NCBI GenBank assembly: GCA_000949895.1
Contig: JWIT01000012.1
Span: 94,374-158,373, forward strand
Origin: Agrobacterium arsenijevicii
GTDB taxonomy: Bacteria; Pseudomonadota; Alphaproteobacteria; Rhizobiales; Rhizobiaceae
Reading direction: 5' to 3'
DNA: 64,000 bases
Shown: one piece after another, positions 1 to 9,514 of the stretch
How positions within the stretch are numbered: the first letter of the stretch is position 1
Layout: each line of letters begins with the position of its first letter
The notes under the pieces: model-generated
The model's input: only the letters and a program-made list of their open reading frames with translations
What the model was told of the DNA's origin: nothing
The model's database searches: none
Translations under genes and position numbers: made by a program

Positions 1-198
1 TAACGCCACCTCTGTTGCAAATCGAACGGGTGAAACTGGCCGAAGGATCGTAAAATGGCGCTACAGAAAAATACCCGTAAGAATCCCGGAAAACCGGCTT
101 TCCTCCCAATTTTTCAGCAGCAATATCCCGCTGGCTGTCTCCTCGGATCGGGATTATGCGTATAATAAGAGACAGGACCAGAGAAGGATTATGCTTTC

Positions 199-1092
199 AT
201 GGGTAATTTTGTGCTGCGTGATTTGATCGACCAGGGACCGGGCATGCGGACCGTCTCGCTGCCGCGCGGCCGCCAGACCCTGCACACCATGCCGACCAGC
301 AGCGGTTATGAAATCCGTCGCGGCGGTAATTACAATTGGGACGGGCGAAAGCGTGGACAGACGCCGTTTACCGTGCTGCAATATTGCATCGGCGGACAGG
401 GCAATCTGCGCTACGAAAACCGTCATTACGTGGTGAAGCCGGGTGAAACCCTGCTGCTGCTCATCCCCCACAACCATCGCTACTGGCTGGAAGAGGACAA
501 GGAATGGGAGTTCTTCTGGATTTCCATGAATGGCGAGGAAGCCTTGCGCATTCATCGCAATATTCTCTCCGTCACCGGCCCTATCCTCAAGCTTCAGCCG
601 GAAACCGTCGATCATCTCGCCCATTGTTGCTCACGCCTCGTCAACGGCGCGGAAACGCCGGGGGCCGCTTCCGCCGTTGCCTATGAAGCGGCGATGACGC
701 TTTATGACGATGTGTTCGGCTCGCACCCCTCCTTCGGCGGCGAATATCGCACCCTGCAACAGGTGCTGAGCTACATCGACGGGCACCTCGGCGAGCGTCT
801 TTCCGTCAACGATCTTGCCACCGTCGCCGGCCTCAGCCGCGCGCATTTTTCCCGCATCTTCACGGCAAGCGAGGGCATGCCGCCGGCTGAATTCGTGTTG
901 CAGCGGCGCCTGCGACGCGCCGCCAAGCTTCTCACCACCGCCGGCAACATCCCGATCAAGGAGGTTTCCGTGCTGTGCGGCTTCGAAGACCCGAACTACT
1001 TCTCGAAGGTCTTCCGCAGACTTTACGGCACCAATCCAAGCGAATTCCGCACCACCGGCATGTATGCGAGTGTTCAGCAGAACGGATCGTGA
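199..1092 (+). CDS. AraC-family transcriptional regulator
   Basis: A 297-aa DNA-binding regulator. Residues about 40-120 look like a cupin-type effector-binding domain (runs such as GGQGNLRYENR and VVKPGETLLLL). Residues about 190-285 form the double helix-turn-helix of AraC/XylS proteins, ending in the typical CGFEDPNYFSKVFRR and GTNPSEFR. A GAGAAGG Shine-Dalgarno lies about 11 bases upstream of this ATG; a nearby ATG at 191 is out of frame and stops early. The regulator stands alone, with a membrane-protein gene 73 bases downstream, so its target is not clear. A role in sugar use is the usual guess for this architecture, and here it is only inference. Confidence 0.9.
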   Translation: MGNFVLRDLIDQGPGMRTVSLPRGRQTLHTMPTSSGYEIRRGGNYNWDGRKRGQTPFTVLQYCIGGQGNLRYENRHYVVKPGETLLLLIPHNHRYWLEEDKEWEFFWISMNGEEALRIHRNILSVTGPILKLQPETVDHLAHCCSRLVNGAETPGAASAVAYEAAMTLYDDVFGSHPSFGGEYRTLQQVLSYIDGHLGERLSVNDLATVAGLSRAHFSRIFTASEGMPPAEFVLQRRLRRAAKLLTTAGNIPIKEVSVLCGFEDPNYFSKVFRRLYGTNPSEFRTTGMYASVQQNGS

Positions 1093-1165
1093 AAAAACAA
1101 CTTCGTTTTGCCATGTTTCAGGCGATTAAGAATGAACGTTACATCCCTTTTGGAGACCGCGTGAG

Positions 1166-1627
1166 GTGAACAGCAGATTAAAGACGATCCTCATCTTCCC
1201 GCTGCGGGCAATCATCGTATTTGCCCTGATCCTTGATGGTATTTTTCGCCCGCTCTATCGGCCGATCATCAAGGCGATATCCGGCCTGACATTCATCAGG
1301 CGGCTGGAAAGCCGGATTGCCGGATTGCCTCGTTTCGCGATTCTTCTTTCGCTTGCGGTGCCATTCGCCATTGCCGAACCGATGAAAATCGTCGGTCTGT
1401 TTCTCATTGCCCAGGGCACCGTCAAGACCGGGCTGGTCCTGATCATCCTTGCCCATCTCGCCACGTTCCTGATTGTCGAGCGCATCTATCACGCCGGCCG
1501 GGAAAAACTGCTCACCTATGCCTGGTTCGCGTGGATCATGCGCTATGTGCGTTTTGCCCGCTCCTTTTACGATCGCGCCAAATCCTCGGTATTGAACTGG
1601 CTGAGGCTCCGGGTTCTCGCACGCTGA
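1166..1627 (+). CDS. Small integral membrane protein, function unknown
   Basis: A 153-aa protein that begins at a GTG; no ATG start gives a better fit. Hydrophobic stretches at about residues 8-28, 55-85 and 88-106 suggest three or four membrane spans, followed by a basic, aromatic C-terminal tail (RYVRFARSFYDRAK) probably on the cytoplasmic side. I recognise no catalytic motif. It lies 73 bases after the AraC gene and ends 19 bases before the convergent EamA gene. The length and pattern resemble conserved uncharacterised rhizobial membrane proteins. No function is proposed. Confidence 0.7.
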   Translation: MNSRLKTILIFPLRAIIVFALILDGIFRPLYRPIIKAISGLTFIRRLESRIAGLPRFAILLSLAVPFAIAEPMKIVGLFLIAQGTVKTGLVLIILAHLATFLIVERIYHAGREKLLTYAWFAWIMRYVRFARSFYDRAKSSVLNWLRLRVLAR

Positions 1628-1646
1628 GGGTCAGCCGTGGCACCTG

Positions 1647-2558
1647 TCACCGCCGTTTGCGCAACGCCTTTATAAGATACTCGGCAAGCGCGGTCGCCTG
1701 CAATGAGACCAGAATGATGGCGATGCCCAACACGACACGGGCTTCAGGCACCTCGTCAAACAGGAAGTACCCCACAGCGGTCACGAACAGGATCGAGAGA
1801 TATCCGACGGGTGCGAGAACGCTGGCATCGGCGATTCGATAGGCCCGCAAAAAGCAATATTGCCCCAATTGCGCGAGCAGGCCGATCGCGAGCAACGGTC
1901 CCCAGTCGAGCGGCAGCACAGGTTTCCATGTCCAGATCGCGGGAATGGCAGTAATGACGGCCAGACCGACGGTGTAGAACACCATCATGACCGTGGTGTT
2001 TTCCTGCCGCAGCGCCCGGGTCTGGATCACCGCAAGCGCCCCGAACACAACCGAGACGAGGACGACCAGTACGCCGAGGTTCAATTCCGCGCCGCCCGGC
2101 CCGATGACGACAAGCACGCCAGCAAATGCCAGAAATGCCCCCGCCCAGCGATATCGACTCACCCTTTCGCCGAGAACGGCAACGGCCATCGCCATCGTCA
2201 CCAGTGGCCGGGAGAAACCCACGGCGTTGACGGTGGCAAGCGGCAGCAGGGTAATGGCAACAAAGTTGCTGGTGAGCGCGATGGCGTTGCAGCAGATCCG
2301 GAAAATATTGCGCCAGGGATATTTGACACGCACCATTTCCGCCCTGTGTCGCCAGATGAGCGGCAGGATGAAGATCAGGCCAATCATCGCCCTGATGAAG
2401 ACGAGCTGGAAGGCCGGATAGGTAACGCCCTGCGCCTTGACGAGCGCCGTCATGCCCCCCGAAACGAGGGCCATATCCATGAGCAGCCAGCCGATGCCCG
2501 CGCGAGCATTGGTTTCGCGCGGGTTTTCCTGTTTTTCACTCCGGTCTTGGCCATTCAC
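1647..2558 (-). CDS. EamA/DMT-superfamily permease
   Basis: A 303-aa inner-membrane transporter with about ten hydrophobic segments in two repeats, the layout of drug/metabolite transporters (EamA). Each half contains the usual glycine-rich segments (PLVTMAMAVAVLGERVS in the first, LAPVGYLSILFVTAVGYFLFDE in the second). It starts at a GTG whose bases overlap the TGA stop of the upstream PIG-L deacetylase gene (four-base overlap), so the two are translationally coupled. Family members export amino acids or metabolites. Its place behind the deacetylase suggests export of a by-product or uptake of a related compound; that is inference. Confidence 0.88.
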   Translation of the reverse strand: MNGQDRSEKQENPRETNARAGIGWLLMDMALVSGGMTALVKAQGVTYPAFQLVFIRAMIGLIFILPLIWRHRAEMVRVKYPWRNIFRICCNAIALTSNFVAITLLPLATVNAVGFSRPLVTMAMAVAVLGERVSRYRWAGAFLAFAGVLVVIGPGGAELNLGVLVVLVSVVFGALAVIQTRALRQENTTVMMVFYTVGLAVITAIPAIWTWKPVLPLDWGPLLAIGLLAQLGQYCFLRAYRIADASVLAPVGYLSILFVTAVGYFLFDEVPEARVVLGIAIILVSLQATALAEYLIKALRKRR

Positions 2559-4957
2559 GCGGGCTGCACAAGGTTGGCCATGAGGCGGAATGCCCCCGGC
2601 ACAAGCTTGTCCATCTGGTGGTGCAGCACGAGGCTGGTATGCGTATGCCGGCCCTTGCCAATGGCCGCCGAGACAAGCGCTCCTTTCAGAGGCTGTTCAT
2701 CGACATCGTGCATGGCAAGCAGGGGCTCGTAGGCATCATCCCAGCGCGACGCGAAATAAAGCCCACGTTCCTTGTCCCAGCCCGTCCAGTCGGCAGCACC
2801 GATCGTGTTGGGACCGACAAGCAATGGATGATCGGGCAATAGCACCGTCACCTCCGCATTCGGGTCGGTCACACGCCAGCGCAGGGAAGGCTTGCCGATT
2901 TCAAGCCGCCTGACCGGCGTCGTCTCCGGGTTCCATCCGTCGGTCGGCCGGTGATAGAGCGTGACAAGATGACCGCCCTCTTCAACGAATCGGTGAAGCC
3001 TTTCCGTTGCGGCGGCCAGATCCTTGCGGATGCCGAAGGCGAAGATGCCAACAACGATTGTCGTGAAGGACGAGAGATCCCCGCCAAGCGCCTGCGCGTC
3101 CAGTTCGGTGACATCAAGACCCATGCGCGAAAGCCATGAGCCGACCCGGTCGGCACCGCCACCGACATAACCGACGCGCGCGCCCTCGGGCAGCTTGAGG
3201 TCCAGCGACAGGATTCTCAAAGCGGAAGGCGCCAAAAACCGCGCTCGGCCGATATGCGGATAGGCGATCGGCGTGATCTGGAAAGCCGGCTGCGAACCGA
3301 CAGTCGCTTCGATCTGAGCAAGGCCCGTCGTAGTGTCACCCGTGCGTTCGGCCACCCAGTCGCTGCCGCTCTTGCGCAGGTTCCAGCCGCCCGCACTCCT
3401 GAACGACAGCGGCGCATCGGCACCCCTGATATGCGCCTGAAAAACATGATTGTCCTGCCCCTGCCCAAGCGGAACCAGAAGCGCATCGGGCGAAATCGTC
3501 AGCGACTGGGCGGGCGCTACGAAAAACGGCTCCTCCAGATCGAAGGCCGCGGAAACCTCCCGGCCTTCAATCCTTGCGGAAAGGCGCACCGAGGCATGGC
3601 CATTGCCACCTGAAGCTTTCCAGTCGTGCTGATAGAGACCGGAAACAGCGGCGTCCTGATCGGCGGCAAGCGAAAAGACCCGCGTCTGGCCTAGCGACTG
3701 AACGGATGAGGAAACGCCAGCCGGAAGGACCGGGGTAACTTCGACCTGAAACTCACCCGCCTTGTCAGCAAGTTCCACATAAAGAGTGGATGTTCCGCCC
3801 GGAACGATCTCTGCCGGCTGGGCATAAGCCCGCTCGAAAAGATCAAGCGCCGTCAGGATAGCGGCATCGACCTGCGCCCGCTTGCGCGCAATCCGGTGCC
3901 CGTGCAACGCCTTGAAATCCTGCGCTGCAGCCTCATCGACCTTCTGCAAAAGAGCTGCCGCCGAAAGAAGTGACGTCGTGATCCGCTGCGTGTCGGGAAA
4001 GGCCGCGATTGCGTCAGTGATTGCCTGTTCGGCCTCAACCAGTGCCTTTACCAATTCGGCGGTAAGACCCGGAAAAGCCGATAGGTCAGCCAGCGACGAC
4101 GGTAACCTGTCGAGGATCGAGCTTTCCTCACCGCCTGAAACGTTGGAGAGTTCGAGATGCAGCGGCCAGACTTCCTGTGCCCGCTTCGGCCAATGCCCCA
4201 TGCCTTGCGACGCGTGATAATAACGCGACCATTCGCCGATGCGGTCATATTGCGCGCCGGTTGCCCGCTCCTTGCCCGGAGCATTTACTGTCAGCGTTGT
4301 CTCCGGCGGAGGCACTTCGTCATCATAGGTGTCGCCACCACCGGACCATGCGGGAAGATAATATTTGGCCACACTCCACGGTTTCAGCCCCTCGGCGAAA
4401 TGTTCGGGATAGGCGGCGGGGTCGGCGGCCAGTGTGATCGCGGTTTTCGCCGCGCGCGTCATGGCGCGGTGGTGCCCGTGCTGTCCCGGCACATCGAGAA
4501 ATGTCGGGATGACGATATCGGGCCGCTCCTTGCGATAGGCGCGCACCAGCCGCTCGACAATGCGCTGCTGCCCCCATCGACCGAAGGTCTGGTCGCCATC
4601 CTTGGAGAAGCCGAAGTCGTGGATGATATCCGCCGGGCCATGGCCGAGCCAGCTTACATCCGCATCGATGACGCGGGCGGCCTCCTCCAGCTCCCGCGAC
4701 CGGATGACGCCGAGCGCCCCCAGCCGCTCCGGCCCGAGCGCATTCTGCCCGCCTTCACCACGCGTCGAGCAGGCGATGATGATGCGCATGCCAAGTTCCA
4801 TCCGGAAATAGGCGAGAAGTCCGTTCTGCTCGTCGTCCGGATGCGCGCCGGTGTGCATGACGGTGACAGTGGATTTCAGTGCGCTCAGTTTGCGGTGCAG
4901 GCGCACGAGCCATGGATCGGCCATCTGCCGTTCGATGCGCTCCCGGGGGTTAAGCAT
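2555..4957 (-). CDS. PIG-L family N-deacetylase with C-terminal GATase-like domain
   Basis: An 800-aa protein. Residues about 30-250 are a PIG-L/LmbE zinc-dependent deacetylase: the AHPDDE metal motif sits at residues 38-43, and a later His cluster (GQHGHH) supplies the third ligand. The family removes acyl groups from N-acyl sugars or related amines. The middle has beta-sandwich character. The last about 190 residues resemble a class I glutamine-amidotransferase fold (VGYVGGGADRVGSWL, VEEGGHLVTLYHRP) without an obvious catalytic Cys-His pair. The ATG at 4957 is preferred over an upstream in-frame start because GAGGAG lies just ahead of it. There is no signal peptide, so it is likely cytoplasmic. 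It lies 19 bases after the ROK regulator and is coupled to the EamA gene. Confidence 0.85.
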   Translation of the reverse strand: MLNPRERIERQMADPWLVRLHRKLSALKSTVTVMHTGAHPDDEQNGLLAYFRMELGMRIIIACSTRGEGGQNALGPERLGALGVIRSRELEEAARVIDADVSWLGHGPADIIHDFGFSKDGDQTFGRWGQQRIVERLVRAYRKERPDIVIPTFLDVPGQHGHHRAMTRAAKTAITLAADPAAYPEHFAEGLKPWSVAKYYLPAWSGGGDTYDDEVPPPETTLTVNAPGKERATGAQYDRIGEWSRYYHASQGMGHWPKRAQEVWPLHLELSNVSGGEESSILDRLPSSLADLSAFPGLTAELVKALVEAEQAITDAIAAFPDTQRITTSLLSAAALLQKVDEAAAQDFKALHGHRIARKRAQVDAAILTALDLFERAYAQPAEIVPGGTSTLYVELADKAGEFQVEVTPVLPAGVSSSVQSLGQTRVFSLAADQDAAVSGLYQHDWKASGGNGHASVRLSARIEGREVSAAFDLEEPFFVAPAQSLTISPDALLVPLGQGQDNHVFQAHIRGADAPLSFRSAGGWNLRKSGSDWVAERTGDTTTGLAQIEATVGSQPAFQITPIAYPHIGRARFLAPSALRILSLDLKLPEGARVGYVGGGADRVGSWLSRMGLDVTELDAQALGGDLSSFTTIVVGIFAFGIRKDLAAATERLHRFVEEGGHLVTLYHRPTDGWNPETTPVRRLEIGKPSLRWRVTDPNAEVTVLLPDHPLLVGPNTIGAADWTGWDKERGLYFASRWDDAYEPLLAMHDVDEQPLKGALVSAAIGKGRHTHTSLVLHHQMDKLVPGAFRLMANLVQPA

Positions 4958-4976
4958 GGGCGGTCTCCTCCAATAT

Positions 4977-6203
4977 TCAGCCGGGCACCTGCGCTGCGGC
5001 GCCCAAGGACGTCTCGAGTTTTGGCGTGACGATGTCGAACAGCGGCAGGGCGGCAGCGCCAAGCGCCGCCGTCAACTGTCCGGACTTGCCGTGGATGACG
5101 CGTGGCAACTCCCGCTGCCGACGGCTCGCAACCGAGGTCGGCAGATGCCCCATCCGCGCAATGATCTCGCTGATGATGATTTCAGGCAGCGCGCCGCCGA
5201 GAATGATCGTCTGCGGATCGAGAATGTTCTCTAGCATCGCAACCATCGGCGCCAGATGGACGGCGGCCTCGTCGATCCACTCCATCACCATGGCATTGCC
5301 CGCATTGAACAGGGCTTCAAGATCATCAAGCTCCGTATCGGCAACACCGGCGCAGACGAGCTTTTCCTTGAGCACATAAACGGAAGCATAGGCTTCCAGA
5401 CAGCCCCTTTGCCCGCAGGAGGGGCAAAGTCTTCCCTTCGGCGAGACGGTCACATGGCCGATTTCACCCGCGTTTCCGAACGCGCCGCGATAGGGCGAGC
5501 CATCCTGAATGATGCCGAGACCGATGCCGACACCGAAATAGATCATGCAGAAATTCGGGATAGCCAGCCCCGCGCCGAACAGGCGCTCGCCGACGGCAGC
5601 GGCCGTCGCATCGTTTTCCACCACGACCTGCTGGCCGCAGGCATCGCTCAGCATCTGGCGGGCATCGATACCCACCCAGCCGGAGAGCGTCGTCGGGCCG
5701 ACCGATGTCATGCCGTCGATCTCGAAAGGTCCGGGCATGACGACGCCGGTGCCGAGCAGCCTGCATCCGACATTTTTGGCAACCGCGGCATGTTCCGCCG
5801 CAAAGGTTTTGAGTATGGCGTCCGGCGTGGTGTCCTTGAGCGGGGTGACGCGCTGCGTGCGCAACACGCCAGCGAGATCGAGGCCGACCGTGACCATGTG
5901 GTCGGCAGCAATCTCCACGCCGATGGTCGCGCCGCCGTCCGGATTGACCGCAAACTGGATCGGCGGCTGGCCCCTGCCGGTGCGGCGGCGGCCGAGCTCC
6001 TTCAGAAGCTCCTCGCCCACCAGCTCATCGACGATATTTGCAACCGCCTGTGCCGTCAGATGTGTGATCTTGGCAATCTGGGCGCGGCCGAGGGTGCCGT
6101 GCCGCCGGACGATATCGAGGACGACTCGCCTGTTGTGTTCGCGGCTCCGCTCAGGATTTTTTCCGATTGCTACGGGATAGGCTTCCACCGTGTGCACCGT
6201 CAT
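4977..6203 (-). CDS. ROK-family transcriptional regulator (NagC/XylR type)
   Basis: A 408-aa repressor or activator. An N-terminal winged helix-turn-helix (about residues 26-75, GRAQIAKITHLTAQAVANIV) precedes a ROK sugar-binding domain. Recognisable ROK elements are VENDATAAAVGE, GEIGHVTV, and the zinc-binding CPSCGQRGCLEA at about residues 257-270. An upstream in-frame ATG would add 19 residues, but the start at 6203 has a purine-rich GGGAAG/GAAGAG ahead and matches the usual family length. It is the first gene of a leftward operon with the deacetylase and EamA permease, and is divergent from the sugar ABC operon. By analogy with other ROK proteins it probably controls both units in response to a sugar or sugar phosphate. 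Confidence 0.92.
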   Translation of the reverse strand: MTVHTVEAYPVAIGKNPERSREHNRRVVLDIVRRHGTLGRAQIAKITHLTAQAVANIVDELVGEELLKELGRRRTGRGQPPIQFAVNPDGGATIGVEIAADHMVTVGLDLAGVLRTQRVTPLKDTTPDAILKTFAAEHAAVAKNVGCRLLGTGVVMPGPFEIDGMTSVGPTTLSGWVGIDARQMLSDACGQQVVVENDATAAAVGERLFGAGLAIPNFCMIYFGVGIGLGIIQDGSPYRGAFGNAGEIGHVTVSPKGRLCPSCGQRGCLEAYASVYVLKEKLVCAGVADTELDDLEALFNAGNAMVMEWIDEAAVHLAPMVAMLENILDPQTIILGGALPEIIISEIIARMGHLPTSVASRRQRELPRVIHGKSGQLTAALGAAALPLFDIVTPKLETSLGAAAQVPG

Positions 6204-6264
6204 CTCTTCAACTTCCCGTCTCTTAGAAAATTCATAGCGTCGAATTGACGATAAGCGCAATATA

Positions 6265-6292
6265 ATAATTCAAGTAAATTATCTTATTGACA
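6265..6292. promoter_or_regulatory. Candidate ROK operator and -35 box in divergent promoter region
   Basis: The 257-base gap between the ROK gene and the sugar-binding-protein gene holds an AT-rich patch unlike its surroundings. It contains the inverted repeat ATAATT-(6)-AATTAT at 6265-6282, followed by a perfect TTGACA at 6287-6292. AT-rich palindromes are typical ROK operators. No convincing -10 box is visible at the right distance, so the promoter assignment is tentative. Confidence 0.4.
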
Positions 6293-6460
6293 AATGCCCG
6301 GCTTCAGAGAACCGTAGAGAGCGACCGGGGGTCTGGCTTGCATGGGGCGGAACTTAAAGAAATCCCGCTGCCGGCAAATCGATGAGCGCGCGCGAAAGCG
6401 CGGATAAAGGGAACGATCACTCCGCATCCGGAAGACCGGGCGGAGAAAATGGAGGCTTAC

Positions 6461-7714
6461 ATGCGCAGGGCAACTTTGTTCGCCGGCTTGGTCGCCGGTT
6501 TCAGCACATTTGCATTCAACGCCGCGCAGGCGGTTGAAATCCAATATTGGCAATATGTCTTCGATACACGCGTAAAAGCGATGGACGAGCTTATTGCGGA
6601 GTTTCAGAAGGCCAATCCTGACATCACCGTCAAGCAGGTGACCTTTCCTTACGCCGATTACCAGACGCGCGTCATCGCCGCCAACATGTCCGGCAAGGGC
6701 CCTGATGTCATGCAGCTCTTCTACGGCTGGCTGGACAAATTTGCAGCCGGCGGTATCTTGCAGCCCCTGCCGAAAGACGCTTTCCCGCATGACAAGATCG
6801 AAAGCGAATTCTTCCCGATCGTCAGCGCCATGAAGCGCGGCGACGACTATTACGGCCTGCCGACGGCGGTTCGTTCGCTCGCGCTTTTCTACAACAAGAA
6901 GCTGTTCACGGAAGCCGGCCTTGATGCCGCCAATCCGCCGAAGACGCTGGACGAATTTGTCGCCGCGGCTGAAAAGATCGCCAAGCACGATGCCGCCGGA
7001 AACCTCACCGTTGCCGGCTCGACGCTCGATATGGGCGGCCAGGACCACCAGTGGTGGCGCGAGGTTCTTATCCGCCAATATGGCGGCGAGCCCTACACCG
7101 ACAACGACCAGAAAGTCACCTATAACAGCGAGGCGGGCGTTCAGGCCCTGAAGTTCTACACCAGCCTGCAGCTTGAAAAGAAGATCGGTCAGGTGGGCTT
7201 CATGGATGAAGGCCAGGCTGCCTTCCGCGCCGGCAAGGCGGGCATGACCATCGACGGCACCTTCCGTCTGGGATCGTTCAGAACCATCAAGGATTTCGAG
7301 TGGGGCGTGACCGAGCTTCCCACCAACGACAAGAACATCCGCTCCAACTATGCCAGCTATTTCGCAAACGGCATCAGCGCCAAGACGAGCGGCGAAGCGC
7401 TTGAAGCGTCGAAGAAATTCCTCGCCTATATCTCCTCGCCGGAAGCCATGGCGATCTGGCTGAAGACGGTGGGCGAGCTACCGGCACGGCGCGCGGCGGC
7501 ACTGACTGAAGAGAACCTGAAAGACCCGGTCTACGCACCGTTCCTGAAGGGCCTCGAATATGCGCATACGACGCGGTTCATGGACGAAGCTGCCCAGCGG
7601 CAGAACGCCATCGACATGACCAACCGGATTTTGCTTGAGGGCCAATCCGTCGAGGACTCCATCAAGCAGGCCGCCAGCGCCGAGCAGGAAATCATCGACG
7701 CGGCCAAACCTTAA
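6461..7714 (+). CDS. Carbohydrate ABC transporter substrate-binding protein (family 1)
   Basis: A 417-aa periplasmic binding protein of the UgpB/MalE class. Residues 1-24 form a signal peptide (MRRATLFAGL... ending AQA), with cleavage likely before VEIQYW. The rest has the typical solute-binding layout, including FYNKKLFTEAGL, a hallmark of sugar-binding family 1. An in-frame ATG twelve bases upstream is possible, but a GGAGG lies between the two, so the start at 6461 is chosen. It is the first gene of a six-gene rightward operon divergent from the ROK regulator. The ligand cannot be read from sequence; the neighbouring lyase and deacetylase point to an unusual substituted sugar. Confidence 0.92.
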   Translation: MRRATLFAGLVAGFSTFAFNAAQAVEIQYWQYVFDTRVKAMDELIAEFQKANPDITVKQVTFPYADYQTRVIAANMSGKGPDVMQLFYGWLDKFAAGGILQPLPKDAFPHDKIESEFFPIVSAMKRGDDYYGLPTAVRSLALFYNKKLFTEAGLDAANPPKTLDEFVAAAEKIAKHDAAGNLTVAGSTLDMGGQDHQWWREVLIRQYGGEPYTDNDQKVTYNSEAGVQALKFYTSLQLEKKIGQVGFMDEGQAAFRAGKAGMTIDGTFRLGSFRTIKDFEWGVTELPTNDKNIRSNYASYFANGISAKTSGEALEASKKFLAYISSPEAMAIWLKTVGELPARRAAALTEENLKDPVYAPFLKGLEYAHTTRFMDEAAQRQNAIDMTNRILLEGQSVEDSIKQAASAEQEIIDAAKP

Positions 7715-7729
7715 ACCGCAGGTCCAATC

Positions 7730-8671
7730 ATGACAGCGATCGATCAACAGGGGGCGGCATCCGGCCGCCCCGGCGGCTCCTTCGGGGATCGCTTTTCCAT
7801 GCGCACGAAACGACTTGTGTGGATCTGGAGCTTTCTGGCTATCCCGATCCTGTTTTACAGCATCATCCGTTTTTACCCGACGCTGCAGGCCTTCTGGCTG
7901 TCCTTCACCAACTGGGACCTGCTGCGGCCGGCAAAGTTCATCGGCGTCGCCAATTACGTCAAGCTGTTCAAGGACCCGCAATTCTGGAAGGTCTTTAAGA
8001 ACACCTTCACCTATCTCATCATCGGCACGCCCATCAGTCTGGTTCTGGCTTTCGTCATCGCCTTTTATCTGGACCGGGTGCGAATCCTGCACGGCTTCAT
8101 CCGCGCGCTTTATTTCCTGCCCTATCTGACGACGGCAGTGGCCATGGCCTGGGTCTGGCGCTGGTTCTACCAGCCGCCGCCGATCGGCATCATCAACGAC
8201 GTGCTTGGCATGATCGGAATTCCGCAGCAGCCATTCATCCGTTCCACTGATCAGGCGCTTTATTCGGTCATGGTGACGTCCATCTGGGCGGGGCTTGGTT
8301 TCCAGATCATCATCTTCATGGCGGGTCTGCGCTCCATTCCGACGACGTTTTATGAGGCGGCGCGCATCGACGGCCTTGGCGAGTGGGCGATCCTTCGCAA
8401 GATCACGCTGCCGCTCCTGAAACCAACCACCGTGTTCCTCGTGGTCTTCTCCTCGATCGGCTTCCTGCGGATTTTCGATCAGGTCTACAACATGACCACC
8501 AACGATCCGGGCGGACCGCTCGGCTCAACCAAACCGCTGGTGCTGATGATCTACCAGACCGCGTTCAATTCCTATGCGATGGGTTATGCCGCCGCGCAGA
8601 CGGTCGTCCTGTTCACCATTCTTCTTGTCGTGTCGCTGGTCCAGCTCTGGGTTCTGAGGGAAAAGAAATGA
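7730..8671 (+). CDS. Carbohydrate ABC transporter permease (MalF/UgpA type)
   Basis: A 313-aa inner-membrane permease with six predicted spans after a hydrophilic N-terminal tail of about 30 residues. The cytoplasmic EAA loop that docks the ATPase is clear at about residue 208 (EAARIDGLGEW, then LPLLKP). It starts 15 bases after the binding-protein gene and its TGA overlaps the ATG of the second permease, as expected for a translationally coupled importer operon. Confidence 0.93.
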   Translation: MTAIDQQGAASGRPGGSFGDRFSMRTKRLVWIWSFLAIPILFYSIIRFYPTLQAFWLSFTNWDLLRPAKFIGVANYVKLFKDPQFWKVFKNTFTYLIIGTPISLVLAFVIAFYLDRVRILHGFIRALYFLPYLTTAVAMAWVWRWFYQPPPIGIINDVLGMIGIPQQPFIRSTDQALYSVMVTSIWAGLGFQIIIFMAGLRSIPTTFYEAARIDGLGEWAILRKITLPLLKPTTVFLVVFSSIGFLRIFDQVYNMTTNDPGGPLGSTKPLVLMIYQTAFNSYAMGYAAAQTVVLFTILLVVSLVQLWVLREKK

Positions 8672-9510
8672 GCGAAGCGTTGCCACTCTCCCACGCCCGC
8701 ATCCGCCCCGGCCGCATCCTCGCCTGGACGCTTTTGTTCATCGGCGGCCTCATCATGATTTCGCCGCTGCTCTTCATGTTTTCGACCTCGTTCAAGACCG
8801 CGGATCAGGTCTATGATCTCAGGCTCATTCCCGCAGCACCGACGCTTGCGAATTACATGACTGTCATGGCCGACGGCCGTTTTCTCCGCTGGTTCTTCAA
8901 CTCGATGTTCGTTGCGGTCATCGTCACCATCTCCAACTGCTTCTTCGACAGTCTGGTCGGTTATACGCTGGCCAAATTCGAGTTTAGGGGTCGCTACTTC
9001 ATCTTCCTCGCGATCCTTTCCACGCTGATGATCCCGACCGAAATGCTTGTTATCCCCTGGTACCTGATGTCCAGCCAGCTTGGCTGGCTCGACAGCTACT
9101 GGGGCATCATGTTCCCGGGAATGATGACGGCCTTCGGCACCTTCCTGATGAAGCAGTTCTTCGAGACGGTTCCGAACGACTTCCTGGAGGCAGCGCGTGT
9201 CGACGGGCTGAACGAATTCCAGATCTGGTGGAAGGTAGCCCTGCCGCTGGTGACGCCTGCCCTTTCGGCGCTTGCAATCTTCACCTTCCTCGGCAACTGG
9301 ACAGCATTCTTCTGGCCCCTGATCGTGACTACCAGCAAGGAGCTGTACACGCTGCCCGTCGGCCTATCGAGCTTTGCGGTGGAACAGCAGATCCAGTGGG
9401 AAATGATCATGACCGGCGCTGCCATTGCGACCATCCCAACCCTTATCGTCTTCATCGTCCTGCAACGCTACATCGTTCGCGGTGTGATGCTGGCAGGCCT
9501 GAAAGGATAA
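8668..9510 (+). CDS. Carbohydrate ABC transporter permease (MalG/UgpE type)
   Basis: A 280-aa permease, partner of the preceding one. It has about six membrane spans and the EAA loop at about residue 173 (EAARVDGLNEFQIWWKVALPL). The ATG overlaps the stop of the upstream permease (ATGA), which fixes the start; longer reading in this frame comes from within the previous gene. The next gene, an unusual lyase, starts only four bases later, so all are one transcript. Confidence 0.93.
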   Translation: MSEALPLSHARIRPGRILAWTLLFIGGLIMISPLLFMFSTSFKTADQVYDLRLIPAAPTLANYMTVMADGRFLRWFFNSMFVAVIVTISNCFFDSLVGYTLAKFEFRGRYFIFLAILSTLMIPTEMLVIPWYLMSSQLGWLDSYWGIMFPGMMTAFGTFLMKQFFETVPNDFLEAARVDGLNEFQIWWKVALPLVTPALSALAIFTFLGNWTAFFWPLIVTTSKELYTLPVGLSSFAVEQQIQWEMIMTGAAIATIPTLIVFIVLQRYIVRGVMLAGLKG

Positions 9511-9514
9511 CATC

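Noticed and set aside
6284..7078. 264-aa open frame on the minus strand
   Set aside because: It lies antisense to the well-supported sugar-binding-protein gene, lacks a ribosome site and has no recognisable domain; GC-rich coding DNA often opens such frames.
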